Assembly: GCF_900110255.1 (NCBI RefSeq) | Contig: NZ_FODD01000018.1 | Location: 119,758-183,757, forward strand | Length of the DNA: 64,000 bases | Direction: 5' to 3' | Source of the DNA: Actinacidiphila rubida | Lineage (GTDB): Bacteria > Actinomycetota > Actinomycetes > Streptomycetales > Streptomycetaceae | Part shown: positions 52,610 through 60,485 of the stretch, one piece after another | Position numbering within the stretch: the first letter of the stretch is position 1 | Layout: every line of letters starts with the position of its first letter | Made by a program: the position numbers and the translations under genes | Notes under the pieces: generated by a model | Told to the model about the DNA's origin: nothing | The model's input: the letters and a program-made list of their open reading frames with translations, nothing else | The model's database searches: none

Positions 52610-53548
52610 ATGGCCGCTCTCAAATGGCTCACCCCCCGCAAGCAGTCCGCCACGGATCGGAGCGTGGTGGCGGGCGAGGCCGCCGCCGCGGCCGCGGAGG
52701 CCGCGCTGGGTACCGAGGCGTACCCCGAACCGGAGACCGCGCCCTCCGTGGAGGAGCCGGCGTTCCCGGTGGTGGGAGACCCGCGGGCCGCCGCCTTCTT
52801 CGACCTGGACAACACCGTGATGCAGGGCGCCGCCCTCTTCCACTTCGGCCGCGGCCTGTACAAGCGGAAGTTCTTCGCCAAGCGCGACCTGGTCCGCTTC
52901 GCCTGGCAGCAGGCCTACTTCAGGATGGCCGGCCAGGAGGACCCCGAGCACATGCAGGAGGCGCGCGACAGCGCGCTGTCCATCGTCAAGGGCCACCGCG
53001 TCGAGGAACTGATGTCCATCGGCGAGGAGATCTACGACGAGTACATGGCCGGGAAGATCTGGCCCGGCACCCGCGCCCTCGCCCAGGCGCACCTCGACGC
53101 GGGCCAGCGGGTGTGGCTGGTGACCGCGGCACCGGTCGAGACCGCCACCATCATCGCCCGCCGGCTGGGCCTGACCGGCGCGCTGGGCACCGTCGCGGAG
53201 TCCGAGGGCGGCGTCTACACCGGGCGCCTGGTCGGCGAGCCGCTGCACGGCCCGGCGAAGGCCGAGGCGGTGCGGGCGCTGGCGACCACCGAGGACCTGG
53301 ACCTGTCGCGGTGCGCGGCCTACAGCGACTCGCACAACGACATCCCGATGCTGTCGCTCGTCGGCCACCCGTACGCGATCAACCCCGACAGCGGGCTGCG
53401 CAAGCACGCCCGCAGCCAGGGCTGGCTGCTGCGCGACTACCGCACCGGGCGGAAGGCGGCGAAGATCGGCATTCCCGCGGCGGCCGGCATGGGCGCGCTC
53501 GCCGGCGGTGTGATCGCGGGCGTCGCCATTCACCGCAAGCGCGGCTGA
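52610..53548 (+). CDS. HAD-IB family phosphatase with C-terminal membrane segment
   Basis: The protein has 312 residues. After a low-complexity N-terminus the HAD motifs follow: AFFDLDNTVMQGAAL (motif I, Asp nucleophile), VWLVTAAPVETATIIARRLGL (motif II), GPAKAEAVRAL (Lys), and YSDSHNDIPMLSLVG (motif IV). It resembles the SerB-like IB group. The C-terminus has a hydrophobic stretch (IGIPAAAGMGALAGGVIAGVAI) and a basic end, so it may be tail-anchored. It directly precedes bldN, as in other Streptomyces. ATG 52610. Confidence 0.88.
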   Translation: MAALKWLTPRKQSATDRSVVAGEAAAAAAEAALGTEAYPEPETAPSVEEPAFPVVGDPRAAAFFDLDNTVMQGAALFHFGRGLYKRKFFAKRDLVRFAWQQAYFRMAGQEDPEHMQEARDSALSIVKGHRVEELMSIGEEIYDEYMAGKIWPGTRALAQAHLDAGQRVWLVTAAPVETATIIARRLGLTGALGTVAESEGGVYTGRLVGEPLHGPAKAEAVRALATTEDLDLSRCAAYSDSHNDIPMLSLVGHPYAINPDSGLRKHARSQGWLLRDYRTGRKAAKIGIPAAAGMGALAGGVIAGVAIHRKRG

Positions 53549-53855
53549 GAACGGCCCCGACCCGGTTCTGGCACGGGCGGTCACGCCCCGGTTATCCCTC
53601 ACGCCACACGCGCACAACACGCTCTCTCCGCGAGCATTTCACGAGCGGAAGTGGTCAACTCCCATCACTCGTTCGATAATTGACCCGACCCGATTCCGTA
53701 CAGGAAGTGGCGGAAACGGCGATTTCGGCAACTCGGTGTAGCGTCGTCAGTACGAAGCGTTATTCTCCTCAGACGCATTCCGGTACCCACACGTCGCCAC
53801 GACGGGTGAACGGTCCCGTACTGCACGTGATGGAAGTTCTGCCTCTGGGAGTCCC
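53549..53855. other. Upstream region of bldN
   Basis: These 307 bases carry the bldN promoter(s) and are clearly less GC-rich than the genes around them (for example 53670-53760). A partial BldD-like site (TACGAAGCGTTA around 53751) and several short dyads are seen, but none can be assigned with confidence. No ORF with a ribosome site is present. Confidence 0.5.
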
Positions 53856-54710
53856 GTGTACCCACACGACGGGGTTGACACCTCCGGCCTGGCTGCGTTG
53901 CGCGCACTGGTGGTTGACCGCCTGCTGCGCGCGGTCCCCGCGTACGCCGTGCCCGCCCTCGCCACGTCCGGCCCGACCGTCCCCGGCCCGGCCTACGCGC
54001 TGGCCGAAACCAGCACCGCCGCAGGCAGACGCACCCGCAGCGGCACCGCGCGCGGCGGCCGTCACGCCGGTACCGCAGGACCCGCGCACGGCACGGCCAC
54101 CTCCGACCGCACGGCCGCCGCCGACCGCGGCGCCACGGCCCGCAGGCCCGCGTCCGACACCGACTCCGGCCGCATGATGGACCTGGTCGAGCGCGCCCAG
54201 GACGGCGAGACCGAGGCGTTCGGCCGGCTCTACGACCACTACAGCGACACCGTCTACCGGTACATCTACTACCGGGTCGGTTCCAAGGCGACCGCCGAGG
54301 ACCTGACCAGCGAGACCTTCCTGCGGGCGCTGCGCCGCATCGGCACCTTCACCTGGCAGGGCCGCGACTTCGGCGCCTGGCTGGTGACCATCGCCCGCAA
54401 CCTGGTCGCCGACCACTTCAAGTCCAGCCGGTTCCGGCTGGAGGTCACCACCGGCGAGATGCTCGACGCCAACGAGGTCGAGCGCAGCCCCGAGGACTCG
54501 GTGCTGGAGTCGCTGTCGAACGAGGCGCTGCTGACCGCCGTGCGCAAGCTCAACCCGCAGCAGCAGGAGTGCGTCACGCTGCGCTTCCTGCAGGGCCTGT
54601 CGGTCGCCGAGACCGCGCGCGTGATGGGCAAGAACGAGGGCGCCATCAAGACCCTCCAGTACCGAGCCGTCCGCACCCTGGCCAGGCTCCTCCCGGAAGA
54701 CGCGCGGTGA
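53856..54710 (+). CDS. bldN: ECF sigma factor BldN (pro-sigma form with long N-terminal extension)
   Basis: The protein has 284 residues. The C-terminal 180 residues are an ECF sigma factor: region 2 (MMDLVERAQDGETEAFGRLYDHYSDTVYRYIYYRVGSKATAEDLTSETFLRAL) and region 4 (LNPQQQECVTLRFLQGLSVAETARVMGKNEGAIKTLQYRAVRTLARLLPEDAR). About 105 residues precede it, the pro-sequence that is removed during development in known BldN proteins. BldN directs chaplin, rodlin and bldM transcription for aerial growth. The start is GTG 53856 with CTGGGAG upstream. Confidence 0.95.
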   Translation: MYPHDGVDTSGLAALRALVVDRLLRAVPAYAVPALATSGPTVPGPAYALAETSTAAGRRTRSGTARGGRHAGTAGPAHGTATSDRTAAADRGATARRPASDTDSGRMMDLVERAQDGETEAFGRLYDHYSDTVYRYIYYRVGSKATAEDLTSETFLRALRRIGTFTWQGRDFGAWLVTIARNLVADHFKSSRFRLEVTTGEMLDANEVERSPEDSVLESLSNEALLTAVRKLNPQQQECVTLRFLQGLSVAETARVMGKNEGAIKTLQYRAVRTLARLLPEDAR

Positions 54711-54791
54711 GCCGCCGGTGGTCCGCATACCAGACGCCGCAGCCGCGTGCGGCGGTTCGCCCGTACGGCCGCGGCACGATGATCAGACCTG

Positions 54792-54820
54792 CGTAACCCA
54801 ACTGGACCGGCACTCGTTGC
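54792..54820 (+). promoter_or_regulatory. Sigma-BldN-type promoter of rsbN
   Basis: CGTAAC and CGTTGC are separated by 17 bases, close to the known BldN promoter pattern (CGTAAC ... CGTTGA). It lies 134 nt before the rsbN start, so sigma-BldN probably drives its own anti-sigma factor. Confidence 0.7.
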
Positions 54821-54953
54821 ATCACGTGCAGACACTTCCAGGCCGCGCGTCCCGTGCCGCCGTTCACTCGATCGGGTGGACGCCGAAGGGCCGTACAACC
54901 ATCGGGGCGGCACAGGGAGTCGAGTGTGTGGATGACGAGAGGAGGTGCCGCCC

Positions 54954-56225
54954 GTGATCGGACAGGCAACGGCACACCGCCGGGCGAACGCCTTCGCCCA
55001 GGCCCTTGAGGAGAAGGCCCTCGAGGACACCCCCGTCGCCGGCGCGCCGGACGGCAGCCAGGGGGGCCACGGAAGCCACCACGGTGGTGCCCGGGGCGAA
55101 CACGGCGGCACGCACGGCGCCCATGCCGCCGCGCGGCACGCCGATCCCGATCAGGCCGCGCTGGTCGCGCTGGCCGCGGCCATCAGCTCCCGGCCGCGCC
55201 CGGTCATGGACGCGGAGAAGAAGACCGTCCAGCGCGCGCAGCTGATCGCCGCGATGGAACAGGCGATCGCCGACGGCAGCTTCGCCGAGGGCCGCGTGCC
55301 GGAACAGCGCACGGAGACGCACCACAGCCACCGGGCCACCGGGCTGGGCAAGCTCACCCCGCGCTCCCGGCTCTCGCGGCGCCTGGCCGTCGGCGGGCTG
55401 TCGGTCAGCGTGGCCGCCGGCGCCCTCGGCGGCGTCGCGGCCGCCAGCACCGACGCGCTGCCCGGCGACACCCTCTACGGCCTCAAGCGGGGCATGGAGG
55501 ACCTGAAGCTGGACATGGCCAACGGCGACGCGTCGCGCGGCCAGGTCTACCTCGACATGGCCGCCACCCGCATGCAGGAGGCGCGCCGGCTCATGGACCG
55601 CGGCCGCGGCGGGGACCTCGACCCCGACTCGGTCGCCGAGGTCCGCAAGGCGCTGTCCGGGATGCACCAGGAGGTCGCCGAGGCGCACCGCCTGCTCACC
55701 CAGGCCTACCAGGACGACGGCTCCCTGCAGCCCATGGAGATGCTGAACACCTTCGCGCAGAACCACCGGCAGGGCTGGACCGACCTGCGCGGAAAGCTGC
55801 CGAGCCAGCTCACCGACGTCTCCGACCAGGTCTCGTCGGTGCTCGCCGCCATAGACCAGGAAGTCGCCCCGCTGAAGCTGCCCAAGACGCACGACAGCTC
55901 CGGCCGCGCCTCCTCCACGCCGAACGACAGCCAGGGCTCCGACGGCACGGGCGGCACCCCCAGCGGTTCCGCGGCCCCGTCCACGTCGGCCTCGGCCGGC
56001 GGCCGGACGACGGGCACGGGCACGCCGTCGGCGTCGCCGTCGGGCACCGCGGACAACGGGCTGATCGGCGGTTCGAACCTGCTGAACCCGAACCCGTCGA
56101 GCTCGTCGCCGACCGGGACACCGACCGGGACACCCACCGGCCAGAACCACTCGGTGGTCCTGCCGCCGCTGCTCCCCGGCCTCCTGCCGGGCCTGGGCCT
56201 GACGTCGGACACCGACGCCGAGTAG
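54954..56225 (+). CDS. rsbN: Anti-sigma factor RsbN (DUF5667)
   Basis: The protein has 423 residues. The N-terminal cytoplasmic part (to about 130) contains the sigma-binding region: ATAHRRANAFAQALEE and a His/Gly-rich insert, then VMDAEKKTVQRAQLIAAMEQAI. A single membrane helix follows (RLAVGGLSVSVAAGALGGVAAAS, near 142-164), then a DUF5667 domain outside the membrane (LPGDTLYGLKRGMEDLKLDMANGD ...), and a Ser/Gly/Thr-rich tail. It holds sigma-BldN inactive. GTG 54954 with GAGAGGAGG upstream is preferred; an in-frame GTG at 54945 overlaps that site. Confidence 0.9.
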   Translation: MIGQATAHRRANAFAQALEEKALEDTPVAGAPDGSQGGHGSHHGGARGEHGGTHGAHAAARHADPDQAALVALAAAISSRPRPVMDAEKKTVQRAQLIAAMEQAIADGSFAEGRVPEQRTETHHSHRATGLGKLTPRSRLSRRLAVGGLSVSVAAGALGGVAAASTDALPGDTLYGLKRGMEDLKLDMANGDASRGQVYLDMAATRMQEARRLMDRGRGGDLDPDSVAEVRKALSGMHQEVAEAHRLLTQAYQDDGSLQPMEMLNTFAQNHRQGWTDLRGKLPSQLTDVSDQVSSVLAAIDQEVAPLKLPKTHDSSGRASSTPNDSQGSDGTGGTPSGSAAPSTSASAGGRTTGTGTPSASPSGTADNGLIGGSNLLNPNPSSSSPTGTPTGTPTGQNHSVVLPPLLPGLLPGLGLTSDTDAE

Positions 56226-56268
56226 CCCGGCCCCGGCACCACCGCCCGACCGCGCCGGTGCGGCGGCG

Positions 56269-56323
56269 GCCCCGTCAGAAGAAGACGGACCGCCGCTGCA
56301 CCAGCAGCTCGTACAGCGTGTGC
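56269..56323. repeat. 55-bp direct repeat, copy 1 (remnant of acyltransferase 3' end)
   Basis: This segment is identical over 55 bases to the end of the acyltransferase gene and its flank (copy 2 at 56462-56516). On the minus strand it reads HTLYELLVQRRSVFF and stop in a frame that no longer belongs to a gene. Tandem duplication of the 3' end is the simplest cause. Confidence 0.95.
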
Positions 56324-56461
56324 CGGACGGACTGGATCCTCTCGACGCCGCCCTCGCACCGCTCGCCCCCCGGGGGGCCTCCCGGGCTTCGGCCGGCTGT
56401 GCCGGACTCCGTCCGGCGACCCGGCCACCCGCCATCCGGTCCCGGAAGCCGCCGGCGCAAA

Positions 56462-56516
56462 GCCCCGTCAGAAGAAGACGGACCGCCGCTGCACCAGCAG
56501 CTCGTACAGCGTGTGC
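56462..56516. repeat. 55-bp direct repeat, copy 2 (functional acyltransferase 3' end)
   Basis: This copy spans the last 16 codons and the stop of the acyltransferase gene plus 6 downstream bases. The start-to-start distance to copy 1 is 193 bp. Confidence 0.95.
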
Positions 56517-57739
56517 TGGATGGTTTCGCGGACCTGGTCGGTGAGGTTGAAGACCAGCATCGGGTCCTCCGCGGCCTCCGCCGGATACGTGTCGGTGGGG
56601 ATCGGCGTCCCGAACTGGATCGTCCACTTGGTGGGAAGGGGAACCAGCCCCAGCGGTCCCAGCCAGGGGAACGTCGGCGTCAGCGGGAAGTAGGGGACGC
56701 CGAGCATGCGGGCGGCGGTCCGCGAGTTCCCGATCATCGGGTAGATCTCCTCCGCGCCCACCACCGAGCACGGGATGATCGGCACCCCCGTCTTCAGCGC
56801 GGTCGCCACGAACCCGCCGCGCCCGAAGCGCTGCAGCTTGTAGCGCTCGGAGAACGGCTTGCCGAGGCCCTTGAAGCCCTCCGGCATCACGCCCACGACC
56901 TCGCCGCGCTCCAGCAGCATCTGCGCGTCCTCGCTGCACGCCAGCGTGTGCCCGGCCTTGCGGGCCAGTTCGTTGACCAGCGGCAGCATGAACACCAGGT
57001 CCGCGGCGAGCAGCCGCAGGTGCCGCCCCGCCGGGTGGTGGTCGTGCACGGCGACCTGCGCCATCAGCCCGTCCATCGGCAGCGTGCCGGAGTGGTTGCA
57101 CACCACCAGCGCACCGCCCTCGGCGGGGATGTTCTCGATGCCCTTGACCTCGACCCGGAAATACGTGTCGAACAGCGGCCGCAGCAGCGACATCAGCACC
57201 TGGTCGGTGAGGTCCGCGTCGTAGCCGAACTCGTCGACCTCGTAGTCACCGGTGACCCGGCGCCGCAGGAACGCCAGCCCCGAGGCGACCTTCCGCTCCC
57301 AGTGGCCGCCCAGCAGCCGGTCCGCCACACCCGTCAGCGCGGCCCCCAGAGAGGGCGCCACGGGCTCCGTGAGGTCCGCTCCTTCCTCGGCGCCACCGGC
57401 CGCCCCCGCCGCGTCCTCGCGGCCCTGGGACGGCTCCGTGCGGGCCTCCTGCCCGCCCGCGTCGCGGCTCGCGGCGGCCTGCGCCGGAATCCCCGCGGCC
57501 GGCTCCGCTTCCCCGGCGGCGCCCGCCTCGGGGACCGACGCGAGCCCGCCGTGCTCGGCGGCCGCGCCCGTCGCGGGCGACGCCTGCGGCGACCGCGGCG
57601 GCTTGGCCGGGGTCTTCGGGCCCTTCGCGGTGCCCGCCGCGTTCGCACTCTTCGCGGTCTTCGCACGGGCGCGGGAGCGGCCGGCGCCCCTGCGGGCCCG
57701 CGAGTCCTCGTCGAACGGGATGACCTTCGCGTCGGTCAT
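56468..57739 (-). CDS. 1-acyl-sn-glycerol-3-phosphate acyltransferase-like protein (PlsC fold)
   Basis: The protein has 423 residues. A long Ala/Pro/Glu-rich N-terminal region (to about 140) precedes the acyltransferase domain. The catalytic motif is CNHSGTLPMD (His-x4-Asp), followed by VGVMPEGFKG and TGVPIIPCSVVGAEE (substrate site). It may transfer acyl chains to a lysophospholipid or similar glycerol. ATG 57739 has GGAAGGAG upstream; a GTG at 57781 overlaps the preceding stop (GTGA) and cannot be excluded. It follows the epimerase gene as one operon. Confidence 0.85.
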   Translation of the reverse strand: MTDAKVIPFDEDSRARRGAGRSRARAKTAKSANAAGTAKGPKTPAKPPRSPQASPATGAAAEHGGLASVPEAGAAGEAEPAAGIPAQAAASRDAGGQEARTEPSQGREDAAGAAGGAEEGADLTEPVAPSLGAALTGVADRLLGGHWERKVASGLAFLRRRVTGDYEVDEFGYDADLTDQVLMSLLRPLFDTYFRVEVKGIENIPAEGGALVVCNHSGTLPMDGLMAQVAVHDHHPAGRHLRLLAADLVFMLPLVNELARKAGHTLACSEDAQMLLERGEVVGVMPEGFKGLGKPFSERYKLQRFGRGGFVATALKTGVPIIPCSVVGAEEIYPMIGNSRTAARMLGVPYFPLTPTFPWLGPLGLVPLPTKWTIQFGTPIPTDTYPAEAAEDPMLVFNLTDQVRETIQHTLYELLVQRRSVFF

Positions 57740-57777
57740 GGCTTCCGCTCCTTCCGCCGAAACCTGCTCAGAGCTCG

Positions 57778-58866
57778 TCACGAGCGCACCGCGCCGGCGC
57801 CGTCCCGCGCGTCCGCACCGCCGGCCTCCCGGACCGCGGCCGGCAGCACCCCGGCGAGCCGGTCGACGGCACGCGCCATCCGGTCCGGCGGCAGCAGGCC
57901 GGGACCGCGGCTGCGGGCGAAGTCGCAGAACGTCTCGTCCGTGGAGTACGCGGGCCGGTACCCGAGCGTCTCACGCATCTGGCGGGTGTCCACCACCCTG
58001 CCGTGCGTCAGCAGCCTGATCTGCTCCCGCGAGAAGTCCGTCACCCCGGCCGTGCGCAGCATCTGCCCCACCCAGGTGACGGCCGGCAGGAACACCGGCA
58101 CCGTCGGCTTGCCCAGCCGCCGGGCCGTCTGCGACAGCAGCAGCACCCCGTCGCCGGCGATGTTGAACGTGCCGCTGTTCAGCGTCCCGCGCCGCGCCTC
58201 GAGGGTGGCCACCAGCAGCACGCCCTCCACGTCGTCCTCGTGCACGAACTGCAGCCGCGGGTCGTAGCCGAACACCGTCGGCAGTATCGGCAGGTCGAAG
58301 TACTCGGCGAGCGGGGTGTCGGCCCTCGGGCCGAGGATGTTCGCGAACCGCAGCACCGCGACCGCCACGTCCGGGCGCCGCCGCGCGAACCCGCGCACAT
58401 AGCCCTCGACCTCGACGGCGTCCTTCGCGAACCCGCCGCTGGGCAGCGACTTGACGGGGGTGGTCTCGGTGAAGACCGCCGCGTCGCGCGGCGCCGACCC
58501 GTAGACGCTGGTCGTCGACTTCACCACCAGCCGCCGCACGGTCGGCGCCTTCTGGCACGCCCCGAGCAGCTGCATCGTGCCGATGACGTTGGTCTCCTTG
58601 GCCTGGGTGCGGCCGCCCGCGCCGAGCGCGGTGCCGCTCACGTCCAGGTGCACCACGGTGTCCACCGAGTGCTGCGCCAGGATCTTGCCGATCATGGGCT
58701 GCCGGATGTCGGCCCGCACGAACTCGGCGTCGCCCAGGTCGTGCTCGGGCGGCACCGCGTCGACCGCGATCACCCGTCCGACCTCGGGCTCCCGCTGCAC
58801 GCGCCGCACGAACCGGCCCGCGAGCTGCCGTGCCACTCCCGTGACGAGGACCACCTTGCCCACCAT
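57778..58866 (-). CDS. NAD-dependent epimerase/dehydratase family protein
   Basis: The protein has 362 residues, an extended SDR. The nucleotide site is KVVLVTGVARQLAGRF; the family segments VVHLDVSG, STTSVYGSA and RFANILGPRADTPL are present. The usual YxxxK catalytic pair is not kept: the region reads SGGFAKDAVEVEG, with Gly four residues before the Lys, so its redox chemistry may differ. It precedes the acyltransferase gene and is probably involved in lipid or glycan modification. ATG 58866. Confidence 0.82.
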   Translation of the reverse strand: MVGKVVLVTGVARQLAGRFVRRVQREPEVGRVIAVDAVPPEHDLGDAEFVRADIRQPMIGKILAQHSVDTVVHLDVSGTALGAGGRTQAKETNVIGTMQLLGACQKAPTVRRLVVKSTTSVYGSAPRDAAVFTETTPVKSLPSGGFAKDAVEVEGYVRGFARRRPDVAVAVLRFANILGPRADTPLAEYFDLPILPTVFGYDPRLQFVHEDDVEGVLLVATLEARRGTLNSGTFNIAGDGVLLLSQTARRLGKPTVPVFLPAVTWVGQMLRTAGVTDFSREQIRLLTHGRVVDTRQMRETLGYRPAYSTDETFCDFARSRGPGLLPPDRMARAVDRLAGVLPAAVREAGGADARDGAGAVRS

Positions 58867-58960
58867 CAGCGCCTTCCCTGGGAGATGCAGCCACCGTACC
58901 GCCCGGGCGTTGCCATGCGGTGAAGCCCCGCCTCACAAAAGCACGGCCCGGTAAAAGCCA

Positions 58961-59000
58961 CCGCCCCCTTGCTCCACCCGGAGGTGGACCAAGGGGGCGG
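58961..59000 (-). terminator. Terminator after the bS22 gene
   Basis: An 18-bp stem with one mismatch (CCGCCCCCTTGCTCCACC against GGTGGACCAAGGGGGCGG) around a CGGA loop lies 21 bp past the bS22 stop. Confidence 0.8.
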
Positions 59001-59020
59001 GAAGAGCGGCGGAAGTTCGC

Positions 59021-59119
59021 CTACTTCTTGTTGCGACGCTGAACACGCGTCCGCTTCAGAAGCTTGCGGTGCTTCTTCTTGGCCATACGCTTACGCCGCT
59101 TCTTGATGACAGAGCCCAC
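59021..59119 (-). CDS. Small ribosomal protein bS22 (AURKAIP1/COX24-domain peptide)
   Basis: The peptide has 32 residues and is extremely basic ([20 protein letters not shown]... ending RVQRRNKK). It matches the AURKAIP1/COX24 domain peptides recognised as an extra actinobacterial 30S subunit protein (bS22). GTG 59119 is preceded by GAGGG at good distance. It has its own terminator and lies beside a HTH regulator gene. Confidence 0.9.
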   Translation of the reverse strand: MGSVIKKRRKRMAKKKHRKLLKRTRVQRRNKK

Positions 59120-59256
59120 GACTACCCTCGCTTCGGTTTCACTCGGTGCGGGGCGTCCGAGCCCACACGACCTACGTCGGCCTAGCCTACCCGCCCTCGG
59201 GGGGCGTGCGTAACCGAGGCCCACTCGGCCGGTCACCAACCCGTTACCGGGCCTTC

Positions 59257-59469
59257 TCAGGCAGATTCCACCCCCACGTAGGACTCACGGAGGTAGTCGT
59301 GGACGGCCTGCTCCGGAACCCGGAAGGACCGGCCCACGCGGATGGCCGGAAGATGACCACTGTGCACCAGCCGGTACACCGTCATCTTGGACACCCGCAT
59401 CACCGCCGCGACTTCGGCGACGGTCAGGAATACGACCTCGTTGAGAGGCCGGCTTTCAGTTACAGCCAT
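59257..59469 (-). CDS. Small MerR/excisionase-like helix-turn-helix regulator
   Basis: The protein has 70 residues. The HTH is clear: [47 protein letters not shown], the excisionase/BldC-like fold. It is almost identical in layout to a conserved Streptomyces gene found next to bS22 and the bldN cluster. Its targets are unknown. ATG 59469; the frame is open upstream without similarity. Confidence 0.85.
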   Translation of the reverse strand: MAVTESRPLNEVVFLTVAEVAAVMRVSKMTVYRLVHSGHLPAIRVGRSFRVPEQAVHDYLRESYVGVESA

Positions 59470-59596
59470 GACACACCTGAACCTTCCGCACATGACGCCA
59501 CCGGCTTCCCCTCCGGCGACTCCAACAGGCATGTGCGCTCCCCCACAGATTAGGGGCGGATGATGCAAGTGGGGAAGAGGAGTTGCCAATGGTTGA

Positions 59597-60409
59597 CTAC
59601 TCCGTCAGCCACGCCCTGCTGAGTACGTACCTCGTCAGTGGCCGATACTCGTCTGCGCGCACCGAATCGTCCACCGGCACCGCGACCGCCACCCGCCCCT
59701 CCGCCTCCGCCACGAACACCGCCGGATCGTCGCTGTCCCCCAGCCCGATCGCCTCGAACCCCAACTGACCTGCGCCGCAGATAAATCCATGATCCCCGAC
59801 GACCAGCCCTGGCAGCACCCCGCCCTGCTCCGCCGCCGCCCCCAGCGCCACCCTGACCGGCAGCGGCGAGTGTGTGTGCACACCCGGCCCCCCGGCCCCG
59901 CCCGCGTCGGCCGGACGTAGGACGGCGACGCCTCCCGCGTACCGCAGCACGTGCCTGCGTACGCCGAATGGTGTCGGCACGTCGACGCATCGGCCGTATC
60001 CCGGGGTGAGGACCACGCAGCCCGCCGCCGACAGCGCCGCCGCCAAGGAGGCGTAGAACCCCAGCAGGCGATCGGGGTGGCCGGTTCCCAGCAGGACCGG
60101 CACCCGGTCGTGCGCCGCCCGCGCCAGCCGCTCCGCGAACGCGTCCAGCGCGGCGAGCGTACAGTCCGGATCGATCACGTCGGCACCCGAGGTGTGCGCC
60201 GGATCCGGCGACACCCCGCACCGGTCCGCCATCAGCGTCAGCAACTCCCCGAACCCCCAGGCGCCGACCGGATCCAGACCCAGCGTCTGCCGCGGGTCCC
60301 GGGCCGCGAACAGGGCATAGCTGCGCAGGCTCTTCTCCCGCGGGGTCGCCACCGGACCCGCCAGCCTCGCCGCCATCAGATGCGCACGCAGTGCGCCAGC
60401 GCTCGCCAC
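59597..60409 (-). CDS. Conserved protein of unknown function (often labelled phosphatase)
   Basis: The protein has 270 residues and is soluble. Recognisable parts include DPVGAWGFGELLTLMADRCGVSPDPAHTSGADVIDPDCTLAALDAFAERLARA, VPVLLGTGHPDRLLGFYASLAAAL and GGVLPGLVVGDHGFICGAGQLGFEAIGLGDSDDP. These resemble a nucleotide- or sugar-phosphate-binding fold, and relatives are commonly named phosphatase without proof. I cannot assign a reaction. GTG 60409. It is flanked by the HTH gene and acuC on the same strand. Confidence 0.65.
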   Translation of the reverse strand: MASAGALRAHLMAARLAGPVATPREKSLRSYALFAARDPRQTLGLDPVGAWGFGELLTLMADRCGVSPDPAHTSGADVIDPDCTLAALDAFAERLARAAHDRVPVLLGTGHPDRLLGFYASLAAALSAAGCVVLTPGYGRCVDVPTPFGVRRHVLRYAGGVAVLRPADAGGAGGPGVHTHSPLPVRVALGAAAEQGGVLPGLVVGDHGFICGAGQLGFEAIGLGDSDDPAVFVAEAEGRVAVAVPVDDSVRADEYRPLTRYVLSRAWLTE

Positions 60410-60485
60410 CCCCTGATCGTCCCGCCGCGCCCCTCACCCGCGGGCCGAACTCCGCAAACACACCCCGACCGGGTGAAGCCGGACG

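Noticed and set aside
53746..53765. BldD operator upstream of bldN
   Set aside because: Only one half site (GTTA) fits the consensus; the other has mismatches, so it is not listed as a site.
56275..56460. 60-residue minus-strand ORF ending like the acyltransferase
   Set aside because: Its similarity comes only from the 55-bp duplication; the rest is not protein-like, so it is a remnant and not a gene.
56226..56516. Insertion sequence bounded by 55-bp direct repeats
   Set aside because: The 138 bp between copies hold no transposase or terminal inverted repeats, and one repeat is the real gene end.
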